From NCBI GenBank assembly GCA_009914615.1, contig WNDX01000005.1, positions 1 to 64,000 of the forward strand: a stretch of DNA of 64,000 nucleotides, in the 5' to 3' direction. Below, in pieces: positions 47,978 through 57,928 of this stretch. The position numbers were made by a program, and so were the translations under genes. This stretch comes from Herbaspirillum frisingense. GTDB lineage: Bacteria; Pseudomonadota; Gammaproteobacteria; Burkholderiales; Burkholderiaceae_D. Under the pieces are notes generated by a model that had not been told where the DNA came from, did no database searches, and worked only from the letters and a program-made list of their open reading frames with translations. Position 1 is the stretch's first letter. Each line of letters begins with the position of its first letter.

Positions 47978-48622
47978 TTACTTGGGAATGCGGACGATCG
48001 CCGCATCAACCCCGTTATCGGACAGTTTGCTGCGCGTCCGGTTCATCGATTCAGCCTGTTCGAAGGGACCGATGCGCACGCGGTACAGCACGCCGCTATC
48101 GGCGGTGCGTTCGGTGACCTTGGCTTCGAAGCCCAGCAACGCCAGCTTGGCGCGCGCGCTGTCGGCATCGGCCTGGTCGCGGAAGGCGCCGGTCTGCAGG
48201 AAGTAGGTCCACTTGTCATCCGCAGCGTCGCTCTTGGCCGGGGTGGACGAGGACGGCTTGGCGTCCGCCACCTTGGGCTCGGGCTTGGCCGGCGCGGCCG
48301 GTTGCGGTGCTGGCACCACCGGCGCGGCCGGCTGGGCGGCGGCGGTGTTGGGCGGCACCGGCGTCTGCGACTGCTGCTGTTCCTTGGCCGCTTCGCGCGC
48401 GATGTCGCGATTGCCGTACAGCGGACGGTTGGGATCGGCCGCCTGGGCCGGGGTCGGATCGGCGCGCTCGGGCCGCACCACCTTGTTGACGAAGGGAATC
48501 GGCGACTTGGTGATCATCAGCGCCACGCCGACGGCGATGCCCAGGCCGACGATCAAACCCAGGATCAGGCCGAGCAGCGTACCGCCGGCCTGCTTTTGAT
48601 GTTTCGCGTTCAACTGTTTCAC
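47978..48622 (-). CDS. SPOR domain-containing membrane protein
   Basis: A 214-residue bitopic protein beginning with GTG 48622. One membrane span (GTLLGLILGLIVGLGIAVGV, residues 14-33) is followed by a Pro/Ala-rich linker and a C-terminal SPOR domain (TYFLQTGAFRDQADADSARA to AIVRIPK, about 140-214). SPOR domains bind denuded septal peptidoglycan, so a role at the division site (FtsN-like) is likely. It is 24 bp after argS on the same strand, an arrangement I recall as common in betaproteobacteria. Confidence 0.9.
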   Translation of the reverse strand: MKQLNAKHQKQAGGTLLGLILGLIVGLGIAVGVALMITKSPIPFVNKVVRPERADPTPAQAADPNRPLYGNRDIAREAAKEQQQSQTPVPPNTAAAQPAAPVVPAPQPAAPAKPEPKVADAKPSSSTPAKSDAADDKWTYFLQTGAFRDQADADSARAKLALLGFEAKVTERTADSGVLYRVRIGPFEQAESMNRTRSKLSDNGVDAAIVRIPK

Positions 48623-48646
48623 GTTTCTCTTGTTTATCAGCTTGTT

Positions 48647-50380
48647 TTACATTCTGGCCGGCGCCGATACGCCCAGCAGGGCCAGGCCGTTGCGCAGCAC
48701 CTGGCGCGTGGCGGCCATCAGGGCCAGGCGCGCGGACCTGGTTGGGACATCGTCCACCAGCACGCGTTCCGCATTGTAGTAGCTATGCAGTTCGCCTGCC
48801 AGATCGCGCAGATAGAAGGCCACCTGGTGCGGGCCCAGCTCCTGCAGCGCATAGGCCAGCATGTCCGGATATTCGGCCAGCTTGGCCAGCAGCGCGGCTT
48901 CGCGCGGCGCGGTCAGCGGCGACAGGTCGGCCACGGACTTGAGCTCGGCCTCGTCGCCGCCCCACTTGCCCAGCACGGTGCAGATGCGCGCATGCGCGTA
49001 CTGCACGTAATAGACCGGGTTTTCGTCGGATTGCGCCAGCGCCAGATCGACGTCGAACACGAACTCGGTATCGGCCTTGCGCGAGATCAGGAAGAAGCGC
49101 ACCGCATCGCGGCCGCGGGTCAGGTCACGTTCGGCGCCATCGGCGGTCTCGCCGGCGGACCATTCGATCAGGTCGCGCAGCGTGACGTAGGAACCGGCGC
49201 GCTTGGAGATCTTCACCTCTTCGCCGTTGCGCATCACGGTCACCATCTTGTGCAGCACGTAGTCGGGATAGCCTTCGGGAATGCCCACGCCGGCCGCCTG
49301 CAGGCCGGCGCGCACGCGCGCGATGGTGCCGTGGTGGTCGCTGCCCTGGATATTGATGACCTTGCCGTAGCCGCGCTGCCATTTGTTGATGTGATAGGCG
49401 ACGTCGGGCACGAAGTAAGTGTAGGTGCCGTCGGTCTTCTTCATGACGCGATCCTTGTCGTCGCCATAGTCGGTGGTGCGCAACCACAGCGCGCCGTCCT
49501 GCTCGTAGGTCTTGCCGGCCTTGATCAGCGCCTCGACCGCGGCGGCTACCTTGCCGTCCGCATACAGCGAGGATTCCAGATAGTAGTTGTCGAACTTCAC
49601 GCCGAAGGCTTGCAGGTCGAGATCCTGCTCGTGGCGCAGATAGGCCACGGCGAAGCGGCGGATCGATTCGATGTCCTCGACATCGCCGCTGGCGGTGACC
49701 GGCGCGCCGTCGCTGGCGGAGACGGTCTTCTTGTCCAGGAAGTCGCGCGCGATGTCACCGATGTAGTCGCCGTTGTAAGCCGACTCGGGCCACTGGGCGT
49801 CGCCCGGCTTGAAGCCGCGCGCGCGCGCCTGCACCGAGGTCGCCAGCGTGGCGATCTGCACCCCGGCGTCGTTGTAGTAGAACTCGCGCAGCACGTCATA
49901 GCCCTGCACTTCCAGCAGCGACGACAGTGCATCGCCCAGCGCACCCTGGCGACCGTGACCGACGTGCAGCGGGCCGGTGGGGTTGGCGGAGACGAACTCG
50001 ACCAGCACCTTCTTGCCTTCGCCGGCGCGGCTCTTGCCGAAATCGTCGCCCTGTTCGTGGATGATCTTGACCACGGCCTGTTTGGCGGCTGCGGCCACGC
50101 GCAGGTTGATGAAGCCGGGGCCGGCGATCTCCGCCGACTCGACCAGGCCTTCGCGGGCCGGATCGGCCATCACGGCGGCGACGATGGCTTGCGCCAGCTC
50201 GCGCGGATTCTTCTTCAGCGGCTTGGCCAGCTGCATCGCCACGTTGCAGGCGATATCGCCGTGCGCGGCGTCGCGCGGACGTTCCAGCGCGATGACCGGC
50301 TGCAGGTCGGTGCCTGCCAGCAGGGGCTTCAATGCGGACGAGAACAGGTCGGAGATGCTTTGTTTCTGTTGTGCGAGCAT
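48647..50380 (-). CDS. argS: Arginine--tRNA ligase
   Basis: A 577-residue class I synthetase. The N-terminal ArgRS additional domain is followed by [20 protein letters not shown], with HVGH (HIGH motif) at 139-142. The KMSKS equivalent appears as KISKRAG near 393. The C-terminal DALR anticodon-binding domain ([15 protein letters not shown]) follows, ending [12 protein letters not shown]. It heads the unit argS-SPOR-dsbA. ATG 50380 is the family start. Confidence 0.96.
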   Translation of the reverse strand: MLAQQKQSISDLFSSALKPLLAGTDLQPVIALERPRDAAHGDIACNVAMQLAKPLKKNPRELAQAIVAAVMADPAREGLVESAEIAGPGFINLRVAAAAKQAVVKIIHEQGDDFGKSRAGEGKKVLVEFVSANPTGPLHVGHGRQGALGDALSSLLEVQGYDVLREFYYNDAGVQIATLATSVQARARGFKPGDAQWPESAYNGDYIGDIARDFLDKKTVSASDGAPVTASGDVEDIESIRRFAVAYLRHEQDLDLQAFGVKFDNYYLESSLYADGKVAAAVEALIKAGKTYEQDGALWLRTTDYGDDKDRVMKKTDGTYTYFVPDVAYHINKWQRGYGKVINIQGSDHHGTIARVRAGLQAAGVGIPEGYPDYVLHKMVTVMRNGEEVKISKRAGSYVTLRDLIEWSAGETADGAERDLTRGRDAVRFFLISRKADTEFVFDVDLALAQSDENPVYYVQYAHARICTVLGKWGGDEAELKSVADLSPLTAPREAALLAKLAEYPDMLAYALQELGPHQVAFYLRDLAGELHSYYNAERVLVDDVPTRSARLALMAATRQVLRNGLALLGVSAPARM

Positions 50381-50530
50381 GGGAATGACGGTAAAGCGGA
50401 AGCGGCCGCGGCGCCGGCCTTGCTGTGCGCCGCGCGAAGGAATCGCTTGAAATTGGTTGAGCAGCCGAGATTATACCGGCTTGCCGATCCGCTTTGCGCC
50501 CGAAGGCGGCACCCGGACCGCCTTTTTGCC

Positions 50531-50580
50531 TGCCATTTCCAGCCGTACTCCGCCATTTCCGGCCATTTCCCGACATTTCC
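50531..50580. repeat. 10 bp-phased repeats of GCCATTTCC
   Basis: TGCCATTTCC (50531), CGCCATTTCC (50551), GGCCATTTCC (50561) and CGACATTTCC (50571) lie at multiples of 10 bp, with one position replaced. They are in the 208 bp between a membrane-protein gene and argS. Confidence 0.85.
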
Positions 50581-50588
50581 CGCCGTGC

Positions 50589-51116
50589 TCAGCCGGCGGC
50601 GGCCGGCGTCTCGCCGTCGCCGGCCAGCGCGCGGCGATAAAGATGCATGATTCGCAACAAACGGCCGGTAAAGATGCCGGCGAACGCGCCGTAGAGCAAG
50701 GACTGCGGCAGCGCGAACCAGGGATCGGCAGCCAACTGCGGATGCAGGGCCAGCGCCACCGCGGCCGAATACTTCACGGCAAAGATGCCCACCGTCAGCA
50801 ACAGCGGCTGCCAGCTGCCGCGCTGGGCGATGCGGTGGCGGGCGGCATCGACGCGGATGGCGGCCGTGGCCCGGCTGCGGAAGCTGAAGAAACCCGCGAC
50901 CAGTAGCGCCGCCGCACCCAGCACGGCATTCAGCGGATGCGCGCCGAAGCTCAGTAGCAAGCCCGACACCGACAGGGCGAACATCACCAGCGGCACCGCC
51001 AGCGCTTTCAGCAACGGAGTCTCGCGGTCGCGGCCGGCCTGCCAGCCGCGATACAGCAGAAAGGCCAGCAGCGGCCAGACCCACAAAGGCGTGTGCGAAA
51101 CGATGGCGGCGATCAT
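50589..51116 (-). CDS. Predicted inner-membrane protein, five to six spans
   Basis: A 175-residue hydrophobic protein. From ATG 51116: IAAIVSHTPLWVWPLLAFLL, then spans at KALAVPLVMFALSVSGLLLS, LNAVLGAAALLVAGFFSF, LLTVGIFAVKYSAAVALALH and SLLYGAFAGIFTGRLLRIMH. The family resembles the uncharacterised DUF6622-type membrane proteins of betaproteobacteria; I am not certain. Start choice is supported by GGAGCATCCC upstream; a longer frame to 51242 has no similarity. Function unknown. Confidence 0.75.
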   Translation of the reverse strand: MIAAIVSHTPLWVWPLLAFLLYRGWQAGRDRETPLLKALAVPLVMFALSVSGLLLSFGAHPLNAVLGAAALLVAGFFSFRSRATAAIRVDAARHRIAQRGSWQPLLLTVGIFAVKYSAAVALALHPQLAADPWFALPQSLLYGAFAGIFTGRLLRIMHLYRRALAGDGETPAAAG

Positions 51117-51252
51117 GGGATGCTCCTGTGCAATGGATGAGAACAGGCGCCAGCTTAGGATGGGCCGCTCATGCGGCCCAGGGCTTTGCGACGAAATGCG
51201 GAAATCCGGGCGGCAGCGACACCCGGATGGCGCAAAGCGCACCGCGACGACC

Positions 51253-53406
51253 TCAGATATCGACCGGATCGACTTCCAGCGACCAGCGCGCGCGTGTCTT
51301 CACCTGCCGCAGGAGCGCCAGCCATTCCTTGAGGAAAGCCTGCAACGCCGGGCGCGATGGGCATTCGACCAGCAACTGCGCGCGCTCGACATTGGCCACC
51401 CGCATCAGGGTCATGGGAATGGGTTCGTTGATGGTAATGGCGGGGTTGTCGAGGATCGCCGCCGCCTCCTTCAGGAAGGCCATGGCCAGTTCCAGCTGGC
51501 GCGCCTCCGCGCGCAGCAGGGCCTGATACATGAAAGGCGGGAAGTAAGCTTGGCGGCGCTCGTCCAGCAGCGTGCCGGCGAAGCCGTCGTAGTCGTGGCG
51601 GATCACGGCCTGGTACAGCGGATGATGCGGATAGCGCGTCTGGATCAGCACCTCCCCGGAACTGCCGTCGGCCGACAGCCCGGCCCGCCCGGCCCGGCCC
51701 GCCACCTGCATCAGTTGCGCGAACAGCCGCTCGCTGGCGCGGTAGTCGTGCGAGAACAGCGCGGTGTCGGGGTTCATCACGCCCACCAGCGTCAGCTTTT
51801 TGAAGTCATGCCCCTTGGCCACCATCTGGGTGCCGATCAGGATATCCACCTCGCCCCGGTGCACGCTGTCGAAGGCGCTCTGCGCCGAACCCTTGAGGCG
51901 GGTGGAATCGGCGTCGATGCGCAACACGCGCGCCTCGGGGAAGATCGCATGCAAGCCCTCCTCCACGCGCTGGGTGCCGCGCCCCAGGGGCTGCAAGTCC
52001 ACGTTGCCGCAGGTCGGGCAGGACTTGGGGATAGCCAGTTCCAGGCTGCAGTGGTGGCAGCGCAGACGGCGCTCCGGACGGTGCACCACCATGAAGGCGT
52101 CGCAGCGCATGCAGTTGCTGATCCAGCCGCAGGCGTCGCACGCCAGCACCGGCGCATAGCCGCGGCGGTTAAGGAAGAGCAGCGACTGCTCGCCATGTTC
52201 CAGGCGCTTGCGCACGGCGGCGATGAGCGTGGAGGTCAGGCCGTCGGCGGGCTTGTCTCGCTCCATGTCGATCACCTTGACCTTGGGCAGCACCGCCTGC
52301 TGCGCCGCGCGCTGGCGCAGTTCCAGGCGGCGGTAGCGGCCGGCCTGGGCGTGGTGCCAGGTTTCCAGCGACGGCGTGGCCGAGCCAAGCACCACCGGGA
52401 TGCCGAGCTGGCGGGCGCGCCAGACGGCCAGGTCGCGCGCCGAATAGCGCAGGCCTTCTTGCTGCTTGTAGGAAGGATCGTGCTCTTCGTCGATGACGAT
52501 GAGCTTGAGCGCCGGCAGCGAGGACAGGATCGCCAGCCGCGTGCCCAGCACGATGTGGGCCTGGCCCAGATGCGCGGCCAGCCAGTTGCGGGCGCGCTCG
52601 CCTTCGGCCAGGCCGCTGTGCAGCGCCACCACATTCAGGTGCGGGAAACGCGCGCGGATATTGCCTTCCAGCTGCGGCGTCAGGTTGATTTCGGGGACCA
52701 GCACCAGGATCTGCGCGGGCGCCGGCTGGTCCGCCTGCCACGGCCGGCCGTCAGCGGCCAGCGCATCGGCTTCGCGGCGCAGGATGGCGGCTGCGGCTTG
52801 CAGATACACCTCGGTCTTGCCGCTGCCGGTCACGCCGTACAGCAGCAGCGGCGCGAAACCCCGGGCCTGGGCGATGGCATCGGCAGCCTCTTGCTGGGCC
52901 ACGTTCAGCGGCGGTGCGACGCCGAATTGCATGGGATCGGGCGCGGCCTGCGCTTCAGATTGCGGCGACTCTGGCGACGCGACGTCGGCGGCCTTGGATT
53001 TGGCCTTGCGCTTCCTGGGCGCGGGCGTCTTGTCCAGCGCCTTGAGCGCCTTGTCCAACGCCACCGTGGTCAGCGCGCGCAGGTTCTTGGGCAGGCCGGG
53101 CAACATCACCTCGCCCAGCGGACGCTGATAGTAGTCGGCGGCGAAACCGCACAGCGCCAACCAATGCGCGGACAGCGGCGGCAGCTGGCTGCGCACGGCG
53201 ATCACGTCCTTGATCTTGTCGGCGCCGAGCTCGCTCTGCCCGGCATGGCCGACCACCACGCCGACGACCTCGCGCCGGCCGAACGGCACCACCACCAATT
53301 GGCCGATGGCGGGAATCGCCTCGCTCGGCGCCTGCGGCCGCCAACAATAGTCGAAGACGGTATGCAAGGGGGTATCGAGGGCGACCTGGAGGATACTTTG
53401 TTCCAC
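51253..53406 (-). CDS. priA: Primosomal protein N' (replication restart helicase)
   Basis: A 717-residue superfamily 2 helicase. It starts with GTG 53406. The N-terminal 3'-DNA-binding domain is followed by Walker A GVTGSGKTEVYL near residue 197 and DEEHDPSYKQ near 305. A zinc region with CDACGWISNCMRC, LRCHHC and CPTCGN spans residues 422-468. The C-terminal motifs IGTQMVAKGHDFKKL and QVAGRAGRAG are complete. PriA reloads replisomes at stalled forks. Its promoter lies within the DnaA-box region between priA and hemE. Confidence 0.95.
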   Translation of the reverse strand: MEQSILQVALDTPLHTVFDYCWRPQAPSEAIPAIGQLVVVPFGRREVVGVVVGHAGQSELGADKIKDVIAVRSQLPPLSAHWLALCGFAADYYQRPLGEVMLPGLPKNLRALTTVALDKALKALDKTPAPRKRKAKSKAADVASPESPQSEAQAAPDPMQFGVAPPLNVAQQEAADAIAQARGFAPLLLYGVTGSGKTEVYLQAAAAILRREADALAADGRPWQADQPAPAQILVLVPEINLTPQLEGNIRARFPHLNVVALHSGLAEGERARNWLAAHLGQAHIVLGTRLAILSSLPALKLIVIDEEHDPSYKQQEGLRYSARDLAVWRARQLGIPVVLGSATPSLETWHHAQAGRYRRLELRQRAAQQAVLPKVKVIDMERDKPADGLTSTLIAAVRKRLEHGEQSLLFLNRRGYAPVLACDACGWISNCMRCDAFMVVHRPERRLRCHHCSLELAIPKSCPTCGNVDLQPLGRGTQRVEEGLHAIFPEARVLRIDADSTRLKGSAQSAFDSVHRGEVDILIGTQMVAKGHDFKKLTLVGVMNPDTALFSHDYRASERLFAQLMQVAGRAGRAGLSADGSSGEVLIQTRYPHHPLYQAVIRHDYDGFAGTLLDERRQAYFPPFMYQALLRAEARQLELAMAFLKEAAAILDNPAITINEPIPMTLMRVANVERAQLLVECPSRPALQAFLKEWLALLRQVKTRARWSLEVDPVDI

Positions 53407-53442
53407 GAACTTAATGTAAATCCTGAAAAACCGGCCTAACTC

Positions 53443-53677
53443 ACGGTTTAGACGCTATTTTTTGACCTATCCACAAATACTGTGGATAACTTTGGGGACA
53501 AGTGCCTATTGACAGGTTCACCGCCAGACTGGGGGCGGCTTTCGACAAGATGCCCAAATCAAAAGCAAAAAAATATCCCAATAAAATCAGTCACTTATAT
53601 TTCCATCGCCGGATTGGAAAAATATTTTCTCAAAAAATTTCGGGAGCCATCCGCCGCCCCTTCCATGTGCATAAGTC
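53443..53677. repeat. Copy 1 of the long direct repeat with DnaA boxes
   Basis: Begins near ACGGTTTA and ends at ATGTGCATAAGTC (53665-53677). It contains a box pair facing each other (53467-53475 and 53481-53489), GTGGATAACTTTGGGGACAA, TATCCCAATAAAATCA at 53574 and a third box at 53666. Confidence 0.75.
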
Positions 53678-53808
53678 CCACCGGAGAGATGAGGCTATGG
53701 ACATTTGTCAAGCGTTCTCCGACCAAACTGTGAAGGTTTTTTCCGGCGAACGGCGTCGCTCGCTGTCCTACATATTTAAAGTAAAACTTCAAAATCACCC
53801 GTAAACGA

Positions 53809-54045
53809 CGGTTTACTAAGTGTTTTTGTGATTTATTCACACAACTTGTGGATAACTTTGTTGACAAGTGCCTCTTGACAGCCCCGCAGCCCGCCAAGGG
53901 GGTGGTTTACAAGGATTTGCCCAAAAGCGTGGCAAAAAATTATCCCAATAAAATCAATCACTTACAAATATGCCGCTGCCAACCGAATCCGCATGTCGAT
54001 ATTAGCGATTCTCAATAAGAAGCAAGCGGGAAATGTGCATAAGTC
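53809..54045. repeat. Copy 2 of the long direct repeat with DnaA boxes
   Basis: Mirrors copy 1 with the same order and spacing: ACGGTTTA, box pair (53833-53841 and 53847-53855), GTGGATAACTTTGTTGACAA, TATCCCAATAAAATCA at 53941 and ATGTGCATAAGTC at 54033-54045. Offsets to copy 1 are 366-368 bp throughout. Confidence 0.75.
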
Positions 54046-54110
54046 GAGCTGCAACTTGCCAAAAGAATCATTTTCTGCTTCACCGCGCTTCACGCAGCGG
54101 CATGGACGAC

Positions 54111-55190
54111 TCAGGCGCGCATCGAACGGCTGAAGTCGTGCACCGCCTGCGCGAGCGTGGACACCGCTTCCGGCGGGGTATGCTGGGAAATGCCGTGGCC
54201 GAGGTTGAAGACATGGCCACTGCCCGCGCCCGGCTTGCCAAAGGATTCCAGCAACTTGCGCACTTCGGCGCGGATAGCCTCGTCGCCGGCAAACAGCACA
54301 TTGGGATCGAGATTGCCTTGCAGCGCGACCTTGTCGCCCACGCGGCGGCGCGCTTCGCCCAGATTCACGGTCCAGTCCAGGCCAACGGCGTCGGCGCCGA
54401 TGGCGGCAATCTGCTCCAGCCACAGGCCGCCGCCCTTGGTGAACACGATCACCGGAATGCGCTCGCCGTTCTGCTCGCGCTTCAGCTGGCTGACCACCTG
54501 GGCCATGTAGGCCAGCGAGAATTGCTGGTAGATGCCATCGGCCAGCGCGCCGCCCCAGGTGTCGAATATCATCACGGCCTGCGCGCCGGCGGCGATCTGC
54601 GCATTCAGATACGCGGCCACGGCGTCGGCATTGGTCTTGAGGATGTGGTGCATCAGATCAGGGCGGCCGTACAGCATGCTCTTGACCAGACGGAAGTCGT
54701 CCGAGCCGCCGCCCTCCACCATGTAGCACGCCAGCGTCCACGGGCTGCCCGAGAAACCGATCAGGGGCACGCGGCCGTCCAGCTCGCGGCGGATCTGGGT
54801 GACGGCGTCGAACACGTAGTTGAGCTTGGCCAGATCCGGCGCCCGCAGGGCCCTGACGGCGGCCTCGTCACGCAGCGGACGTTCAAACTTGGGACCTTCG
54901 CCCTCGGCGAAATACAAGCCCAGCCCCATGGCATCGGGCACGGTCAAGATGTCGGAGAACAGGATGGCGGCGTCCAGCGGATAACGCTCCAGCGGCTGCA
55001 GCGTGACTTCGGTGGCATAGTCGGGATTGGTCGCCAGACCCATGAAGGAGCCGGCGCGGGCGCGCGTGGCGCGGTATTCCGGCAGGTAGCGGCCGGCCTG
55101 GCGCATCAGCCATAGCGGCGTGTAGTCGGTGGGTTGGCGCAGCAGGGCGCGCAGGAAGGTATCGTTTTTGAGCGGTGCGAATGGGGACAT
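54111..55190 (-). CDS. hemE: Uroporphyrinogen decarboxylase
   Basis: A 359-residue heme-pathway enzyme. It starts [36 protein letters not shown] near residue 24 is the active-site signature, [19 protein letters not shown] near 75 has the catalytic Asp, and [19 protein letters not shown] near 135 is conserved. It decarboxylates the four acetates of uroporphyrinogen III to coproporphyrinogen III. ATG 55190 is the family start. It is transcribed toward the DnaA-box region; priA lies beyond in the same direction. Confidence 0.96.
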   Translation of the reverse strand: MSPFAPLKNDTFLRALLRQPTDYTPLWLMRQAGRYLPEYRATRARAGSFMGLATNPDYATEVTLQPLERYPLDAAILFSDILTVPDAMGLGLYFAEGEGPKFERPLRDEAAVRALRAPDLAKLNYVFDAVTQIRRELDGRVPLIGFSGSPWTLACYMVEGGGSDDFRLVKSMLYGRPDLMHHILKTNADAVAAYLNAQIAAGAQAVMIFDTWGGALADGIYQQFSLAYMAQVVSQLKREQNGERIPVIVFTKGGGLWLEQIAAIGADAVGLDWTVNLGEARRRVGDKVALQGNLDPNVLFAGDEAIRAEVRKLLESFGKPGAGSGHVFNLGHGISQHTPPEAVSTLAQAVHDFSRSMRA

Positions 55191-55340
55191 GATCGGCCTT
55201 GATGCTAACTGACGGCAATCCGTCATTATCTCATCCAAAGCGCGACGCTTCTGCCTAATTGTCGCTATCGCCCTGCGCTGATATTGACGCAGATCGTGGC
55301 GGGCGCAAATCAGCAGCCGCCGCGATCCGCCCACCCGGCT

Positions 55341-56795
55341 TCAGATGCCGCCCATGCAGAGGTACTTGATCACCAGATAATCGTCCATGCCGTAATGCGA
55401 ACCTTCGCGCCCCAGCCCCGATTGCTTGACGCCGCCGAACGGCGCCACTTCGTTGGAGATCAACCCCGTGTTGATGCCCACCATGCCGGATTCCAGCCCC
55501 TCGGCCACGCGCCAGATGCGGCCGATGTCGCGCGAATAGAAATAGCTGGCCAGGCCGAATTCAGTATCGTTGGCCAGGGCCACCGCTTCCTCGTCGTTCT
55601 TGAAGCGGAACAGCGGCGCCATCGGACCGAAGGTCTCTTCGCGCGCCACGCGCATGTCCTGCGTCACATCCGCCAGGATGGTCGGCTCGAAAAAACTGCC
55701 GCCCAGGGCGTGGCGCTTGCCGCCCAGCAGCACGCGCGCGCCCTTGCCGGTAGCGTCGGCGATGTGTTCCTCGACCTTCTTCACGGCGTCCTCGTTGATC
55801 AGCGGCCCTTGCGTGACGCCGTTCTCGACGCCATTGCCGACCTTGAGCTTCTTGACGGCCTCGATCAGCCTGGCGGCGAAGGCGTCATACACGCCGTCCT
55901 GCACATAAATGCGATTGGCGCAGACGCAGGTCTGGCCGGCATTGCGATACTTGGAGGCAATCGCGCCCTCGACTGCGGCATCGAGATCGGCGTCGTCGAA
56001 GACGATGAACGGCGCATTGCCGCCCAGCTCCAGCGACAGTTTCTTGATGGTGGGCGCGGATTGCTCCATCAGCTTGCGCCCGATGTCGGTGGAGCCGGTG
56101 AAGGAAAGCTTGCGCACCAGCGGATTGGCCGCCATCTCGCCGCCGATCGCGCCGGACGAGCCGGTCACCACGCTGAACACGCCCTTGGGTACCCCCGCGC
56201 GCTCGGCCAGCACGGCCAGGGCCAGCGCCGAGAACGGCGTGGCGCCGGCTGGCTTCAACACCATCGGACAACCCGCCGCCAAGGCCGGACCGACCTTGCG
56301 CGTGATCATCGCCGCCGGGAAATTCCACGGCGTGATCGCCGCGCACACGCCGATCGGTTCCTTGGTGACAAGGATGCGATTGCCCGCCAGCGGCGACGGA
56401 ATCACGTCGCCATAAGCACGCTTGGCTTCCTCGCCGAACCACTCGATGAAGGACGCGGCATAGCCGATCTCGCCCTTGGATTCGGCTAGCGGCTTGCCTT
56501 GCTCGGTGGTCATGATCAACGCCAGGTCGTCGGCATTGGCCAGCATCAGCTCGCTCCACTTGCGCAGGATCTTGCCGCGCTCGGCGGCCGTCCTGGCGCG
56601 CCATTCCTTCCAGGCCGCGTTCGCGGCTTCGATGGCGCGACGCGTCTCGGCCGCGCCCATCTTCGGAATCGTGCCTATCGTCTCGCCGTTGGCGGGGTTC
56701 TGCACGGCGGTGGTCTCGCCGCCGTCGGCATCCACCCATTTGCCATCCACATAGGCTTGCTGGCGCAGCAGCGCCGGATCGTTCAGCTTGAGCAT
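55341..56795 (-). CDS. gabD: NAD(P)-dependent succinate-semialdehyde dehydrogenase
   Basis: A 484-residue aldehyde dehydrogenase. EPIGVCAAITPWNFPAAMIT near residue 140, LELGGNAPFIVFDDADLDAA near 255 with the general-base Glu, and NAGQTCVCANRIYVQ near 285 with the catalytic Cys match GabD closely. It oxidises succinate semialdehyde to succinate at the end of GABA breakdown. AGGGAG abuts an ATG at 56801 but lies at a proper distance from ATG 56795, which decides the start. No gabT is adjacent. Substrate is inferred from similarity. Confidence 0.9.
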   Translation of the reverse strand: MLKLNDPALLRQQAYVDGKWVDADGGETTAVQNPANGETIGTIPKMGAAETRRAIEAANAAWKEWRARTAAERGKILRKWSELMLANADDLALIMTTEQGKPLAESKGEIGYAASFIEWFGEEAKRAYGDVIPSPLAGNRILVTKEPIGVCAAITPWNFPAAMITRKVGPALAAGCPMVLKPAGATPFSALALAVLAERAGVPKGVFSVVTGSSGAIGGEMAANPLVRKLSFTGSTDIGRKLMEQSAPTIKKLSLELGGNAPFIVFDDADLDAAVEGAIASKYRNAGQTCVCANRIYVQDGVYDAFAARLIEAVKKLKVGNGVENGVTQGPLINEDAVKKVEEHIADATGKGARVLLGGKRHALGGSFFEPTILADVTQDMRVAREETFGPMAPLFRFKNDEEAVALANDTEFGLASYFYSRDIGRIWRVAEGLESGMVGINTGLISNEVAPFGGVKQSGLGREGSHYGMDDYLVIKYLCMGGI

Positions 56796-57046
56796 TCGCA
56801 TCTCCCTGGCATGGTTTCGGTTGCACTTCGCGCTTGACCCGTGCCTCACGAATGCGGCATCGGCGCGCTGATCACTTTTAGTAAGCGATGCGCCCGGGGA
56901 GTTCAGAAACGGCACGTTGTCCTACGAAAGGACGGCCGGTTTTGCTATGATCGGCAAGCTGCCACGAGACAGCACAGCAGACGGCGCGCCAATCATGACA
57001 ACAAGCCGGCGCCGCATGGCCAACACATCAATCAGGAGACAACAAC

Positions 57047-57835
57047 ATGAAGAAGTTCATCGGCGCCGCCATCCTGGCCGGCCTCGCCCTCGTTTCGCTT
57101 GCGCTTCAACCGGCCATGGCCGACGACGCCGCGCCTTCGCGGCTGGATCAGATGATCAAATCCGGCAAGTTGCGCGTATGCATGACCGGTGACTACAAGC
57201 CTTTCACTTACTACCGCCCCGACCAGACTTTCGAAGGCATGGACGTCGAACTGGCGCAATCGCTGGCCAAGTCGCTGGGCGTGGAAGCGCAGTTCGTGAA
57301 GACCACCTGGAGCAACCTGATGAACGACTTCATCGCCCAATGCGACATCGCCATGGGCGGGGTCTCGATCACGCTGGACCGCGCGCGAAAGGCGGCATTC
57401 TCGGCGCCGACCATGGTGGACGGCAAGGCGCCGGTGGTGCGCTGCGCCGACAAGGAGAAATTCCGCAATTTCGACATGATTGACCAGCCCGCAACGCGCG
57501 CCATCGTCAATCCCGGCGGCACCAACGAACGCTTCGCCCGCGCCCGCTACAAGCGCGCCACGCTGACGCTGCACCCGGACAACGTCACCATCTTCCAGCA
57601 GATCGTGGACGGCAAGGCCGACGTGATGGTGACCGACGCCAGCGAAACCATGTGGCAAGCCAAGCTGCATCCGGAACTGTGCCCGGTCAATCCCGACCAG
57701 CCGCTGCAATTCGCGGAGAAGGCTTACATGCTGCCGCGCGGCGATGTGGCATTCAAGGAATACGTGGATACCTGGCTGCACCTGGCGAAGGCGACCGGGG
57801 AATATCAGCAGGTGTTCGACAAGTGGCTCAAGTAG
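57047..57835 (+). CDS. pheC: Periplasmic cyclohexadienyl (arogenate/prephenate) dehydratase PheC
   Basis: A 262-residue protein with a signal peptide (residues 1-26, cut after PAMA). The fold is that of solute-binding family 3, but several segments match PheC of Pseudomonas: LRVCMTGDYKPFTY, IDQPATRAIVNPGGTNERFA, LHPDNVTIFQQIVDGKADVM and AEKAYMLPRGD. PheC converts prephenate to phenylpyruvate, or arogenate to phenylalanine, in the periplasm. No transporter genes are adjacent, consistent with an enzyme rather than a binding protein. ATG 57047 follows AGGAGACAACA. Confidence 0.88.
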   Translation: MKKFIGAAILAGLALVSLALQPAMADDAAPSRLDQMIKSGKLRVCMTGDYKPFTYYRPDQTFEGMDVELAQSLAKSLGVEAQFVKTTWSNLMNDFIAQCDIAMGGVSITLDRARKAAFSAPTMVDGKAPVVRCADKEKFRNFDMIDQPATRAIVNPGGTNERFARARYKRATLTLHPDNVTIFQQIVDGKADVMVTDASETMWQAKLHPELCPVNPDQPLQFAEKAYMLPRGDVAFKEYVDTWLHLAKATGEYQQVFDKWLK

Positions 57836-57928
57836 GACATCCAGGGCGGCGCTCGACTCCGCGCTGAACCCTGCCGGGGTCGGGATGTGATGGCGTCTGC
57901 GATGGCTCGACCGCGGCTGAACACACAG

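Larger units (their letters stand above)
53407..54110. other. DnaA-box-rich intergenic region, oriC-like, between priA and hemE
   Basis: The 704 bp region is A/T-rich, holds no gene and is built of two diverged direct repeats about 367 bp apart. DnaA-box matches: CTATCCACA 53467, TGTGGATAA 53481 (complement of TTATCCACA), TGTGCATAA 53666, then TTATTCACA 53833, TGTGGATAA 53847 and TGTGCATAA 54034. All but the first fit TTATNCACA. Each copy also repeats GACAAGTGCC and TATCCCAATAAAATCA. A/T-rich tracts at about 53565-53640 and 53770-53800 could serve as unwinding elements. In alphaproteobacteria oriC adjoins hemE. It could be an origin, a DnaA-titrating site or a DnaA-controlled promoter region. 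Confidence 0.6.

Noticed and set aside
48615-48624. TGTTTCACGT, resembling half of a parS centromere site
   Set aside because: The second half does not match (TTCTCT instead of GAAACA), and the bases are the start codon and first codons of the SPOR gene.
54001-54020. ATTAGCGATTCTCAATAAG, faintly Fur-box-like
   Set aside because: It matches the Fur consensus poorly and lies downstream of hemE and far from the priA start; probably chance within the A/T-rich repeat.
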